64,000 nt of DNA from Candidatus Heimdallarchaeota archaeon. Its GTDB lineage: Archaea; Asgardarchaeota; Heimdallarchaeia; Heimdallarchaeales; Kariarchaeaceae. Position 1 is the first letter of the stretch. The number at the start of each line of letters is the position of its first letter. Below the pieces are notes generated by a model, which was not told the origin of the DNA, did no database searches, and saw only the letters and a list, made by a program, of their open reading frames with translations. This document shows, one piece after another, positions 51,568 to 61,181 of the stretch. Location of the stretch: the NCBI GenBank assembly GCA_026702845.1, contig JADCLS010000003.1, positions 124,001 to 188,000 of the forward strand. The letters are read 5' to 3'. A program made the translations under genes and the position numbers.

Positions 51568-53606
51568 ATTGATTTCGAGTTTCTAATAACCGTTTCATTA
51601 AGTCTATCCTCAAGCAATTCTACTATAGATGGTGTAGAAGATCGGATCCCAACCATTTCCTCATCCATCCTTTGATAGCCAAAAATTATTTCCTCGGAAT
51701 CTCTCATACATGCATAAAGATTTTTCCTGTCATAACTTCTAAGATTTACTCTTCCTGTATCTTTCATTTTCGATATAAACCTTTTATCCTTCTCAATATC
51801 TATATCGGTCACAATTGTAATTCGTATTGTTGAACGGATTTTTCTGATTATTTCAATTAATTCCAAATCTATGTTGGGAATAACAATGGTAACTTTTACC
51901 CTGGTTCTTAGAATCATATCAGTGAGTGATGAATAAATACTTGGTAAACCTACAACAACCCATGTATCGGACGATTTAGTATAATCAAATGATTTTGCAA
52001 ATTCAATAATAGAACTCAAGTCTTTCGATCTGCCTTCTACCATTACTTTCACAAATCTTATGCGTTCTATTATTGCTGAAATTGATTCCTTCTCAAATTC
52101 CAATAATGGATTAGTTATATCTGTGATCATTTCATTAGTACGATCTTTAAAAGTATCAACAGCCGGAGTGAGTTTATCAATCCAGGTATCAATTATTGGT
52201 GATACGATGTTCAGAGGAATATTGAAACTTTCGTTTATTTTATTTTCCCATTTGTTAGATATAATATCTTGATTACTGGTAATTTTATTATGATGGGTTT
52301 CTACCTTCTCAGTCATTGCTTTACTTGATTCATCTAAACCTGTCACAAGTTGTAGAAATAATTCAGTAATTGATTTACTCAATTTAGCATGGTTTTGTGT
52401 ATCATCTTCATTGATTGTATTAAGAATTTGAGTGATTAGTTTCCCTAGATCTGTTAAATAATTCCCAAATTCAGCTGCCCTTTTTGTGTTTTTTAACAAT
52501 ATATCATCATGAACAGATCCAATTCCTTCTAATTCTAGATTATTTTTCTTACTTGAAGCAATTATATTTCTAAAATTTGAAGGAGTGAACTCTAGACTTT
52601 TCACATTATTAACTAGAGTGTCAAATATTGAGTCAACATCTTCATGTTGTATCATCTTTCGTTCCAGTTCGAGTGTCAGTTCATTTTTCTCTTCAGTATT
52701 TAATATTGATGAAAATTTGGTTTTCGCAGTTATCATTTCTGCGAGAATATTTTGTTTAAAAGTTTCTAAATTATTAATTTCTGAATTTAATTCATCTTCA
52801 ATAGTAGTGAAATCTTTATTGATGATTTTTTGATTCTGCGAAATCATCTCTAATGGTAATAAGGAATCGATTATTTCTTTACCGAATAATTTTAAATACT
52901 GATTAAATTTCTCCAAGTGGTCCTTGATATTAATAAATGCTTTTTTCAAGGTTTCTTCTTGTTTCTTGCTACTTTTAACTAATATATCTTCCAAATTTCT
53001 ATCCACATTTGATAGTAATGTTTCAGTCGACTCTGCTACTGTTCTGGCATAATTATTGATGGGCTTCAGCATTAAATTAATTTCCTCTCCCAAATTTCCA
53101 TTATAATCTTGAATACTTCTTAGCATATGCAATTTTTCATCTTCTATCAGAGATTTCATTGCTTCAAATTCTTTCAGGGATGGTTCTAGTATGTCATGAT
53201 AATAAGAATCTAATAAATCTTGAACAAATCTTGGAAACCCAACAGATAATAATGATTCCCTTTCATCAGCAATTTGATTCCTTGTATTTTGAATAGACTG
53301 AATCATAGAATCCAGTGCTAAGGTAAATTCTCTTTCTATGGTAATTGTTTCTCTCATAAAGGGGAGAATAGCATAGTATCGAGGCATCCGACCTAGTGCT
53401 TTTTTTATTAAGCCAATATCAATTAGATCACGGATACTGTCAATTATATATGATAAATCACTAATTTTTGTAAGTTGTTGTATTTCACCTACTGATACTA
53501 ATCCAGAATCTAAAGTTGCAATATACACTTTTTTATCAGTATCTGTCAATCCAATTCGCTCTAGATACTCATCATGCTCAACTGGGAGAAGATGTTTTCG
53601 ACTCAT
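51564..53606 (-). CDS. TrmB-like winged-helix protein with long coiled coil
   Basis: 680 residues. Residues about 12-90 are a TrmB-type winged helix (EYLERIGLTDTDKKVYIATL, then SVGEIQQLTKISDLSYIID and KKALGRMPRYYAI). Residues about 100-520 are long helices with coiled-coil potential. The C-terminal 150 residues (DTWVVVGLPSIYSSLTDMIL, VKVTIVIPNIDLELIEIIRK, IFGYQRMDEEMVGIRSS) look like the PLD-like effector domain seen in some TrmB proteins. So it may sense a ligand or act as a chromatin or membrane-linked organiser; this is inference. It is unusually large for a transcription regulator. It is convergent with RLI. Confidence 0.75.
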   Translation of the reverse strand: MSRKHLLPVEHDEYLERIGLTDTDKKVYIATLDSGLVSVGEIQQLTKISDLSYIIDSIRDLIDIGLIKKALGRMPRYYAILPFMRETITIEREFTLALDSMIQSIQNTRNQIADERESLLSVGFPRFVQDLLDSYYHDILEPSLKEFEAMKSLIEDEKLHMLRSIQDYNGNLGEEINLMLKPINNYARTVAESTETLLSNVDRNLEDILVKSSKKQEETLKKAFINIKDHLEKFNQYLKLFGKEIIDSLLPLEMISQNQKIINKDFTTIEDELNSEINNLETFKQNILAEMITAKTKFSSILNTEEKNELTLELERKMIQHEDVDSIFDTLVNNVKSLEFTPSNFRNIIASSKKNNLELEGIGSVHDDILLKNTKRAAEFGNYLTDLGKLITQILNTINEDDTQNHAKLSKSITELFLQLVTGLDESSKAMTEKVETHHNKITSNQDIISNKWENKINESFNIPLNIVSPIIDTWIDKLTPAVDTFKDRTNEMITDITNPLLEFEKESISAIIERIRFVKVMVEGRSKDLSSIIEFAKSFDYTKSSDTWVVVGLPSIYSSLTDMILRTRVKVTIVIPNIDLELIEIIRKIRSTIRITIVTDIDIEKDKRFISKMKDTGRVNLRSYDRKNLYACMRDSEEIIFGYQRMDEEMVGIRSSTPSIVELLEDRLNETVIRNSKSI

Positions 53607-53730
53607 ATTTACTCTTATAGACAGTATTCTCTAATTGCTTTTCAATATTATCTCTCATTTTAGGGGATTAATTAGAATTTTGAGCTAAATTTGAGTCTAT
53701 GGTTATCATCTATAATTAGTACTAATTATT

Positions 53731-53961
53731 TCAAGCAGTAAAATTTTCTAATTTCAAGCGTTTTGGTGAGATGATGTCACCACTACTCCATTGATTATGC
53801 ATCTTTGGGGCTACTTTTCTCATGATATTAATTGCTCCATTAATATCTGCAATTCTCTGTCTTCCACAGCTGTTGCAACGGTATAATCCCCGGTGTATCC
53901 TGTTGGCTTTTCTCACTACTCCACAGTTACTGCAGGTTTGTGAGCTATTTAAATGGGAAAA
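53731..53961 (-). pseudogene. TnpB (IS200/IS605-type) C-terminal remnant
   Basis: About 76 codons are open on the minus strand, with a stop codon just upstream of 53961. The reading gives SSQTCSNCGVVRKANR, then GLYRCNSCGRQRIADINGAI and NIMRK. This is the C-terminal zinc ribbon (CxxC ... CxxC) and the final RuvC Asp motif (ADINGA) of TnpB, the RNA-guided nuclease encoded by IS200/IS605 elements. The rest of the gene and any TnpA are missing, so the copy is dead. A GTG-started 61-residue frame within it is not a complete gene. Confidence 0.85.
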
Positions 53962-54186
53962 TTATGTATTCAAAAATTTAAGTACTAAATTATGGTTATG
54001 ATTTTAGTTTTTGACTTATTAAACATAGTATATATTCTCTAATCATCAATTTCTTTTGATTTTCCATGGTTCAAAATTTATGGTACAATTTTCAGTAGAA
54101 ATTAATCCTCTGTTCTTTTTATTTGTTCACTACGGAATAAGATAAAAATAATAATAAAAAAATGAAATGTAGAGTAAATCTCTATT

Positions 54187-54271
54187 GGCGAGATACTCAA
54201 GCCTGGCCCAAGAGGCGTGCCTGGAAAGCACGTGTGCTTTGCACTCGTGGGTTCAAATCCCACTCTCGTCA
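54187..54271 (+). tRNA. tRNA-Ser (GGA)
   Basis: An 85-base tRNA with the long variable arm of tRNA-Ser. Acceptor GGCGAGA pairs with TCTCGTC (one G-T pair at position 2); anticodon stem CGTGC/GCACG with loop CTGGAAA (anticodon GGA); variable arm around GTGCTTTGCAC; T arm GTGGG-TTCAAAT-CCCAC. No intron; CCA not encoded. It ends immediately beside the stop of the convergent gene at 54272. Confidence 0.95.
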
Positions 54272-55141
54272 TCAAAAATCTAGTATCCAAGTATCATTTA
54301 TAATTGATTGATTGGATAGTCTGTTTGATATACGAATGATTAGTGGATTTAATTCTTCCTTATCAAATTTCCTAGCACTAATTTGCTTAAACAATTGTTC
54401 AAATTCATTCTGTAATTGATTATTACTTCCTTGTGTTTTTAATAACAAATTCTGTATAAAATCATTGGTTTTAATTCCATTTCCATAAAGCTTCCTCTCC
54501 TCAATATCAACAAAAATGGTATCTAATGGAAAATATAATTTTTTATGTGATCTGAATTTTTTAGGTAATACTTTCACTCCAATAATATTTTCATTTCCAT
54601 CTAGATCAAAACAATCAGTTGTTATTCTATTGTATCTTAAGGCCAATTTGGGTAAGAAACTTAAAAAGGTTTTAATTAGTTTTATTCTTCTCTCATGACT
54701 ATCATCTACAATTATTATATTGTCTCCACTTAGAATTGAATAAAGAATACTACTAGATCCTTCTAAGCCAAATTCATCTAGCAAATTAAATAATTCTTCA
54801 CTATTATAGTCATTATGCTTGGTGACCAATGAATTGGAATCAAATGTAGATAGATCTAATTTAGGATTAAATGGTTTGAAAGGTTCATAAGTATCAGAGA
54901 TCAACTGCGTGTAAATCATAGCTGTCTCATCATTTTGCATATAATAATACCCAACTCCAATATATGATTGATAAGTCCCAATTCGATAACTAACCAGTGG
55001 ACTGGCGCCTTGAGGGGTAAATGAGGAGAGAATCTTAATCGCTTTTTTTCTAGATAATTTTTGTGAGCTCTGAATCTTAGTAAAACCACTATTTCGAGTA
55101 AAGGTGGAAATTATCGATAAATCATCCATATTTGTTAGCAT
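54272..55141 (-). CDS. Uncharacterised protein, possibly longin/DENN-like
   Basis: 289 residues, no signal peptide. The middle (about 125-205) reads SSSILYSILSGDNIIIVDDS, RRIKLIKTFLSFLPKLALRY, then ENIIGVKVLP and LYFPLDTIFVDIEERKLYGN. The order helix, exposed strand with short loop, helix, a 'LLP/FLP' turn and a late hydrophobic strand is reminiscent of the cDENN segment of eukaryotic DENN proteins. The first 80 residues could be a longin-like fold. This resemblance is weak and from pattern only. The start may be the first or the fifth codon (both ATG). Confidence 0.6.
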   Translation of the reverse strand: MLTNMDDLSIISTFTRNSGFTKIQSSQKLSRKKAIKILSSFTPQGASPLVSYRIGTYQSYIGVGYYYMQNDETAMIYTQLISDTYEPFKPFNPKLDLSTFDSNSLVTKHNDYNSEELFNLLDEFGLEGSSSILYSILSGDNIIIVDDSHERRIKLIKTFLSFLPKLALRYNRITTDCFDLDGNENIIGVKVLPKKFRSHKKLYFPLDTIFVDIEERKLYGNGIKTNDFIQNLLLKTQGSNNQLQNEFEQLFKQISARKFDKEELNPLIIRISNRLSNQSIINDTWILDF

Positions 55142-55174
55142 TACTATTAGTTGAAATTTCCTTTCTTAAACAAC

Positions 55175-56290
55175 TTATCTTGTATATCGAATGATGGATA
55201 ATACATCTTCATCCTCAAGTACGTGATTCAAAGAAACTCTCTGCCCAGGATGTTTTGCTGATGTACCCCAGATTCGGGCAAATTTGAATTCCTTTCGAAA
55301 AGTTCTATGTAATTTATCGCAGACTTCTCCAATATCTGCACCTTTTCGAATTATCAGCGGTTCATTAAAATCAGTCTCTCCACCCTGAGGTCTTAAATAA
55401 ATTCGGATGAGTTTTAAATGATCAATTATTTTGTCTTTTAAAGTTTCAATATTAATTTCACCCTCAGCAGATATTCCTATAGCATTCGGATAGTTCTTAA
55501 ATATTTTCTGCAATTTTTCTTCTGCAATCAAATCAATTTTGTTAATTACCATAAATGCTGGTATATATACTCTATTTCCTTCCAAAGTATCAATTAATTG
55601 ATCAACTGTAATATCACTACGTATAGTAACATTTGCATTAATGATGCGGTATTCATTCATAATCCCCTTAATTGTTTTCTCTTCAATTTTCGTAAGAATT
55701 TTCAAGGTTGAAATTGAAATCCCTCCTCTATGAGTTTTTTCAATTACTATATCTGGTGCTTCTTGATTCAATCTGATTCCTACAGACTGTAACTCTTCAT
55801 AAATTAATCTCACATGAGTATCTATATCGAAAACATCAAGGATAATAAGAACTAAATCAGAGCTTCGTGCAACACCGAGTACCCTCTTCCCTTTTCCCTT
55901 TCCCTTTGATGCACCAGAGATAATACCTGGAAGGTCAATTATTTGGATCGTAGTTCCCTGATGTTGCATCGCACCTGGTATTGCCTCTAATGTCGTAAAG
56001 GCATAACTTCCAACTTGAGATAATTCCTTCCCACATAATTTGTTCAGCAATGTAGATTTCCCTACGGAAGGAAGGCCAATCAAGGCAACACTGCTATCTC
56101 CTGATTTCTTTACATCATAGCCTTCTCCCGCTGCACCTGATGATCCGAGTGTTTTCTCTTGCTGCATACGTTTCAAACGAGCAATTTTTGCCTTTAATCT
56201 ACCAACGTGTCCTTCAGTAGCCTTATTTATTTTTGTACGACGAATTTCTTCTTCAATTTCTCGAATCTGATCTAGGTACGTACTCATCAA
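55175..56290 (-). CDS. DRG-family GTPase (Rbg/DRG) with TGS domain
   Basis: 371 residues. An N-terminal helical hairpin with basic residues (ATEGHVGRLKAKIARLKRMQ) is typical of DRG. G motifs follow: GLPSVGKST at 72-80, FTTLEAIPG, DLPGIISGA, NKID. The GKGKGKRVLGVARSSDLVLI segment is a DRG hallmark. The C-terminal TGS domain includes ICDKLH-type KLHRTFRKEFKFARIWGTSA, then HPGQRVSLNH and LEDEDVLSI. DRG GTPases act on ribosomes with Dfrp-type partners. The ATG at 56290 is followed at once by a second ATG. Confidence 0.95.
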   Translation of the reverse strand: MMSTYLDQIREIEEEIRRTKINKATEGHVGRLKAKIARLKRMQQEKTLGSSGAAGEGYDVKKSGDSSVALIGLPSVGKSTLLNKLCGKELSQVGSYAFTTLEAIPGAMQHQGTTIQIIDLPGIISGASKGKGKGKRVLGVARSSDLVLIILDVFDIDTHVRLIYEELQSVGIRLNQEAPDIVIEKTHRGGISISTLKILTKIEEKTIKGIMNEYRIINANVTIRSDITVDQLIDTLEGNRVYIPAFMVINKIDLIAEEKLQKIFKNYPNAIGISAEGEINIETLKDKIIDHLKLIRIYLRPQGGETDFNEPLIIRKGADIGEVCDKLHRTFRKEFKFARIWGTSAKHPGQRVSLNHVLEDEDVLSIIRYTR

Positions 56291-56362
56291 AATTTATTAA
56301 CGCATAATATATTTTAAACTTGTATTTAATATTAATGAAAGCAGTTAATCAGTAGAAAATAT

Positions 56363-56878
56363 CTAGCCAATTATATTTGTAAGTCCATGATCCTCAGTTT
56401 TTAATACAAGTGTGTGGTAATTTTCTTGCATAAATGATTCAGGAATTTCTGTTATTGAAAATGTCTTCCTCAGAAACGTTATAATAAATTTACATTCTTT
56501 AGTCATTATTCGATAGATTTCTGAAAATGATTTAGTATGATCACTGGTATTTTGAATTGCCGTGAATGAAACGAGATTTTCTATACTCGCACTTCTTAGT
56601 GGTAGTTGTTGCATATCAGCAATAATTCCCTCTTCAATCCATTCATTATTCAAGCCTTTTCTGATCATTTTAGGTGAAATATCTAATGTTAAAACGGGAT
56701 AATTTGTATAAAGAGAGAATAAACCCGTACCACCACCCAAATCGATACAATTCCCATAATCAATTGAGCTTAATAAATGATTCAATTCAGAGAATTTTTG
56801 GAATTGAATGGGCTGATAAAATTGATCATAGTTTTCTGAGAAATTGTTATAGTATTCTTTGACTTGTTTTTCCTTCAC
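56363..56878 (-). CDS. Class I SAM-dependent methyltransferase, short
   Basis: 171 residues of a methyltransf_11-type protein: YYNNFSENYDQFY, NCIDLGGGTGLFSLYTNYPV (SAM motif I), LTLDISPKMIRKG (motif II Asp) and ADMQQLPLRSASIENLVSFT. The C-terminal half after the core is short, so the substrate lobe is small or truncated. Methyl acceptor unknown. It is on the same strand as the DRG and DUF460 genes, 33 bases after the DUF460 gene. Confidence 0.82.
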   Translation of the reverse strand: MKEKQVKEYYNNFSENYDQFYQPIQFQKFSELNHLLSSIDYGNCIDLGGGTGLFSLYTNYPVLTLDISPKMIRKGLNNEWIEEGIIADMQQLPLRSASIENLVSFTAIQNTSDHTKSFSEIYRIMTKECKFIITFLRKTFSITEIPESFMQENYHTLVLKTEDHGLTNIIG

Positions 56879-56911
56879 TAAAGATAGATGACTTTTTCTT
56901 TCTATATTAAA

Positions 56912-58942
56912 TTAAAGGTATGATCCCTCATCATCCTCAGGCTCATAATTTGAATAATCTGGAGTACTTTTCTGAATCTCCTTTTCTCTTTCATAGTAAT
57001 AGTTAGTTATTTCTTTCTCAATTCGAACACTTTTCTTTCTCTTTTCTCTTCTCTCTCTAATTTCTGCAAAGTCATTCAATGCCAACTCTAAGTTATTTTT
57101 AGTAACCAATGCAATTGTGTCAAGAATTCTTAAATCATATTTTTTGGCTGAAATAAATGGTATGTTATGTTCATAAAGTATTTCTTGAATATTTAAGGGA
57201 AATTCACCCCTTTTAGTAAATATTATTCTTAGATCAAATTTAATAACCATCTTCATTGCTTGAATTCCTGTTCCAGTTGGGTCATGAACATAGAGTATAT
57301 CCCCATCCTCAATTCCTTTAGTCCTTATTAGATTATCAATATCATTTATTGAGAAAACCTCAATTACTTTAATTGGATATCCTCCTGATTCCAGTGATAT
57401 CCAAAGCATTTGTTCTAAATCATTTATTCTTTTTCGAAATAAGTCAATTGAATTCTCTAATTTTGATTTTTCAATCTTTAATGCATCAATTATTATATTT
57501 TTATTACGTACTATTTCCTTTTCTAATATTCTTTTTGTCAATATGCTTTCTTCTTTTTCTTTTCGATATTTCATTCTCTGGATTTGATTATTCAAATTAG
57601 CTATCTGCTTTTCTTTTCTCTCATTATCAGCAATATAGAATGTTAAATTTTTATTTAACATCTGTAAATTATGATTCAAACTTTGGATTATTTCATTATA
57701 TTTTTCAGGCTTAGGCGAGATTTCTACTTTACCTGTTTCAATTTTCTGTATTTTGCATGCTATTTTTGCTTCTGCCAATGATAAACCTAAAACTATCAAT
57801 TTCTTAGTTTGCATTTTTTCTTTATCATTTAAATCAGGATCATTTAATACCTTCGCAAAAATTGATTTATATTGAGCAAATGCATAAAGAGCCCCCGCTA
57901 GTGCATCTTGTTCGTGAGTATTCATTTTCATTTCTACAGAATCTGTAATTATCCTTTTCTCGTTGACTGAAAGCTCTTGCTTAGGTGATGAGATTTTGCT
58001 ACTATAAATTGCAGCAATTTTCTTTACTAGATTTGGGGGATGAGGAATATCAGAAGCGATAATTAGCGGAGTACCATAACTTGAGATCAAAGTAGTTAAC
58101 TCACTTCTGGTCATGCTTTTTTTACTTTTAAGTAATAAAATACTACCATCTAAGTTGATGATTGCAATACCTGTTTCCATTCCAGGATCAATTCCTACGA
58201 TCAATTCCCCTGGATCATACAGTAGAGTTAGTTTTGAATCTTTATTATGAATTGGTTGATGTGTTATAATTTGTTTTGCAGGACTCCAAATCCTTATTTT
58301 TGCAGGAAATGAGGAAAACGTTGAAAGAATCTGATCAATCTTCCTTCGTTCTTCAAAAATATGAAATCGTCCTTGTTTAGCTCCGTATTTTGTTTGTTGA
58401 ATATTACTATCATATGCACACTCATTTCTTTTTAATAGAATTTCTAACTCTCTTGCTTTGGCCAGGACAACTTCCTCATTTGTTCTTTCAAATCTAGCTT
58501 GAGACCAACCACCCTTTCTATGCCTTCTGGGTTGACCAATTTTTATCATTGTTTCGTTATGGAAGGGTTCAAGTTTCATTCCAATACCTTTTCTGAGTAG
58601 AATGTTCAGCATCTTAGCTGTTTTTAGTGGGGTTAACTTATGTCTTATGGGTATTTGATTTAACCTTAATAACTCTCTGAGGGCAATAGTATTTCCATTT
58701 GCTAGTAGGTTCACATGAACTAGACTAGTTTCTGATGGTAGTTTTCTACAAAATTCAGCAATTGAGACATTAGATGAAATAATTTCATTTGGATTATCAG
58801 TTCCTACGTAAATAGGCTTGTATTTCTTTATGATTGCTAGCAATTTACTTAATGGAGCATTGTTCCATTCCCTTCCTTTTGCCTCATCATCAATTAATTC
58901 AATTGCTACTCGAACCTCCTCATCCGATTCACTCGAACTCAT
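56912..58942 (-). CDS. DUF460-type protein with RNase H-like fold and coiled coil
   Basis: About 676 residues from the ATG at 58942 (an ATG 36 bases upstream is also in frame). The N-terminal 150 residues contain AEFCRKLPSETSLVHVNL. The RNase H/RuvC-like core has LIVGIDPGMETGIAIINLDG (first Asp), IIASDIPHPPNLVKKIAAIY and THEQDALAGALYAFAQYKSI (last Asp), a nuclease-like layout. A coiled coil (about 430-560) and a C-terminal region with DILYVHDPTGTGIQAMKMVI complete the archaeal DUF460 form. The family is widely conserved in archaea with unknown function; a nucleic-acid role is inferred from the fold. Confidence 0.87.
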   Translation of the reverse strand: MSSSESDEEVRVAIELIDDEAKGREWNNAPLSKLLAIIKKYKPIYVGTDNPNEIISSNVSIAEFCRKLPSETSLVHVNLLANGNTIALRELLRLNQIPIRHKLTPLKTAKMLNILLRKGIGMKLEPFHNETMIKIGQPRRHRKGGWSQARFERTNEEVVLAKARELEILLKRNECAYDSNIQQTKYGAKQGRFHIFEERRKIDQILSTFSSFPAKIRIWSPAKQIITHQPIHNKDSKLTLLYDPGELIVGIDPGMETGIAIINLDGSILLLKSKKSMTRSELTTLISSYGTPLIIASDIPHPPNLVKKIAAIYSSKISSPKQELSVNEKRIITDSVEMKMNTHEQDALAGALYAFAQYKSIFAKVLNDPDLNDKEKMQTKKLIVLGLSLAEAKIACKIQKIETGKVEISPKPEKYNEIIQSLNHNLQMLNKNLTFYIADNERKEKQIANLNNQIQRMKYRKEKEESILTKRILEKEIVRNKNIIIDALKIEKSKLENSIDLFRKRINDLEQMLWISLESGGYPIKVIEVFSINDIDNLIRTKGIEDGDILYVHDPTGTGIQAMKMVIKFDLRIIFTKRGEFPLNIQEILYEHNIPFISAKKYDLRILDTIALVTKNNLELALNDFAEIRERREKRKKSVRIEKEITNYYYEREKEIQKSTPDYSNYEPEDDEGSYL

Positions 58943-59045
58943 AGGTAAAATATCAAAGGATAAAATTGGTAGAAACACTATAATATTATATAAGTCGTAA
59001 TATATTAAATATTAGATTGAAGTTAATTAGATCAACTCCATCCAA

Positions 59046-59939
59046 TTACAGATGTTTAGATAATATTTGATCTAATACAGAATTAACAGAATATTTAGTT
59101 CCCCATCTTCTTTGGAAAAAATTGACAATTCTAGTTACATCAGCTTTGAGTAAAAATAATGCATTAGGTTCTTCTACTGATATTGATTGTGCAAAATCTA
59201 TTATATAAGGCACTTCATTTTCTGTCACTATTACATTATATTCTGAGAGATCACCATGAACAAACTTCCCTTTATTCCACGAAATATCAATAAAATCAAG
59301 TATCGATTCTAGTACTTCACTAGGCTTTTGAAAATTAGTTATTTTATATAATTCTACTCCTGGAAGCAATTCTTCAATAATTATGTGTCTGTTAATTGCT
59401 AATGGTTCAGGCGAATTCAATTTTAATTCATTTGCGATTTTTAACCAGTGAAACTCATTTGTAGCATTTTCGGCCGATTGGATTAACTCATTATTCTCTG
59501 AATTGCTTTTAATATATCGACGTTGTTTTTTTAACTGTGTAAAGGAAGTGTATCCCACTCTGTGGATTTTGATGATCACTTCTCGATCTTTAAAATTTAA
59601 TCCATGAATTACAAGTGATTCCTTTCCAATCCCTCTTTCTTTTCCAATACTTTTTAATGAATTATTATCAAATAATTGATTGAATGAAAGGAGATCATAG
59701 CCATTTACAGTTAATTCATATAAAATATCATGACCTTTCCATATATGAATCAGGTGATTTTCATGTAAAGAAAGTAAATGCTGATCCATTTGTATATCAT
59801 GATCTATTTCATTGAATACTTCTATTAGCTTTTTTTTAGTTAGAAAAATTGATTCACTTAAGAAATTCTCAATTAATTCTAATATTTCAATAGATTCTGA
59901 CTGGATATATTTCAAGGATTTTGCTCCTAGCAACCTCAT
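59046..59939 (-). CDS. rio2: RIO2-type serine kinase
   Basis: 297 residues. An N-terminal winged helix (about 1-85) precedes the RIO kinase domain: RGIGKESLVIHGL (flexible P-loop), VIIKIHRVGYTSFTQLKKQR (ATP Lys), WLKIANELKLNSPEPLAINR, KGKFVHGDLSEYNVIV (catalytic Asp) and PYIIDFAQSISVEEPNA (metal Asp). RIO2 is an atypical kinase/ATPase in maturation of the small ribosomal subunit. Asp and Asn of the active site are intact. Confidence 0.96.
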   Translation of the reverse strand: MRLLGAKSLKYIQSESIEILELIENFLSESIFLTKKKLIEVFNEIDHDIQMDQHLLSLHENHLIHIWKGHDILYELTVNGYDLLSFNQLFDNNSLKSIGKERGIGKESLVIHGLNFKDREVIIKIHRVGYTSFTQLKKQRRYIKSNSENNELIQSAENATNEFHWLKIANELKLNSPEPLAINRHIIIEELLPGVELYKITNFQKPSEVLESILDFIDISWNKGKFVHGDLSEYNVIVTENEVPYIIDFAQSISVEEPNALFLLKADVTRIVNFFQRRWGTKYSVNSVLDQILSKHL

Positions 59940-60017
59940 GTCAATTCATTCACTTTTATATCTCAAATAACTGATTAATCTATTAAAATATCTGTTTTGT
60001 AATAAAATATTGTATAC

Positions 60018-61064
60018 TTACCAAGGAACTCCTGATTTCATCCAAGATTTCAATAATTTGACTAATTGTGGTTTTTTATCTTTACTTTTAGTTTTAAAAC
60101 TATATACTTGTGATAATGCAATACTACCTAAGGTTTCATATGCTTCATCAGTATCGCAGATTGCTGCAACACGTTTTTTGAATTCTTCATCAGTATTTGC
60201 CTCATCAATAAAATCTATGAAAAGAGTTAATACCTCTTGAGTTTTCTTTGGAACCTTATTTTCTTCCTCTTCTTCTTTTTGAGTTGCTATTTCTTTTTTA
60301 TCTTCTTTATCTTTGAATTTTTCTTCTTTAATATCTGAGCTAATTTTTTCCTCTGGTTCATTTTTCTTGCTTTCTTGTTTTTGTCGAGTAGTGGCTTCTT
60401 TTTCCACATTTATAGTTGAATCTTGAGCAATTGATTTTTCGATTGATGTTTTAGATTCTACTACATCATTTACATCAACTTTCTCATGTATTTTTGAAAT
60501 TATATTATCTTCAAAATTAGAAACAAAACCTTGTTTATCAAATTCAAAGGGTTTTTCTTCAGCAATTAGTGATAAACAACCAATAATTGGTGAGAGAATA
60601 ATTTCAAAGTATTCATTTTGGTTTAGTAAATCCTTGAGGCCTAAAGACAATTTCGTTACTGAATCAATTAATGCTTGTTGTTCTTTGTTTTCCTCTTCAA
60701 TATCAGACATATGAAGTTGTTGCAGCATGTCTAACTGTTCTCTTAGCTGTTCTGCTTCACTCGATAGGAGCGTAGATTTATTTTCCCATTCCTTCTTTTT
60801 ATGTTCTAACAAGGCAATTTCATTCTTGATTGCCTCCAGCTGTTTTTGTTCTTCAGATAAATTTTGACGTAATTTTTTTATTTCCTCTTTATCACTATTA
60901 TCTTCCAATTTTTCTTGTAATTTATCAAATGCTTTTATTCTCCGCATTGCCAGCTGAGCACTTATATTCTCTTTTTTTAAGTATCTGACAATGAATTCAA
61001 AATCGGCAATTGAAAAATCACTATTTTCTAATAATGTCTTAATAGAATCAAGTTCACTACTCAT
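60018..61064 (-). CDS. Acidic coiled-coil protein, unknown
   Basis: 348 residues. Residues about 35-125 are a strong coiled coil (KLEDNSDKEEIKKLRQNLSE, EQKQLEAIKNEIALLEHKKK). Residues about 190-280 are highly charged and disordered (KNEPEEKISSDIKEEKFKDK). The C-terminal 70 residues are a compact helical domain (FIDFIDEANTDEEFKKRVAA, then TLGSIALSQVYSFK). No family recognised. It is divergent from RfcL. Confidence 0.65.
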   Translation of the reverse strand: MSSELDSIKTLLENSDFSIADFEFIVRYLKKENISAQLAMRRIKAFDKLQEKLEDNSDKEEIKKLRQNLSEEQKQLEAIKNEIALLEHKKKEWENKSTLLSSEAEQLREQLDMLQQLHMSDIEEENKEQQALIDSVTKLSLGLKDLLNQNEYFEIILSPIIGCLSLIAEEKPFEFDKQGFVSNFEDNIISKIHEKVDVNDVVESKTSIEKSIAQDSTINVEKEATTRQKQESKKNEPEEKISSDIKEEKFKDKEDKKEIATQKEEEEENKVPKKTQEVLTLFIDFIDEANTDEEFKKRVAAICDTDEAYETLGSIALSQVYSFKTKSKDKKPQLVKLLKSWMKSGVPW

Positions 61065-61181
61065 ATTATCCTACAAGTAGTATTATGATTTAGATTTTTT
61101 GAATTAAATCTGAAAATAATTGTTATTGAATTTTTAAATAATTAAGAATCTTTAATTTCAAGTAAATTGAAATATCTTTTC

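Noticed and set aside
53731..53916. Intact 61-residue zinc-ribbon gene
   Set aside because: Sequence upstream continues the TnpB homology in frame, and it matches only the C-terminal end of TnpB.
54102..54290. 62-residue minus-strand frame containing a RVGFEPT-like peptide
   Set aside because: It is the antisense translation of tRNA-Ser, a well-known false protein; the cloverleaf at 54187-54271 explains it.
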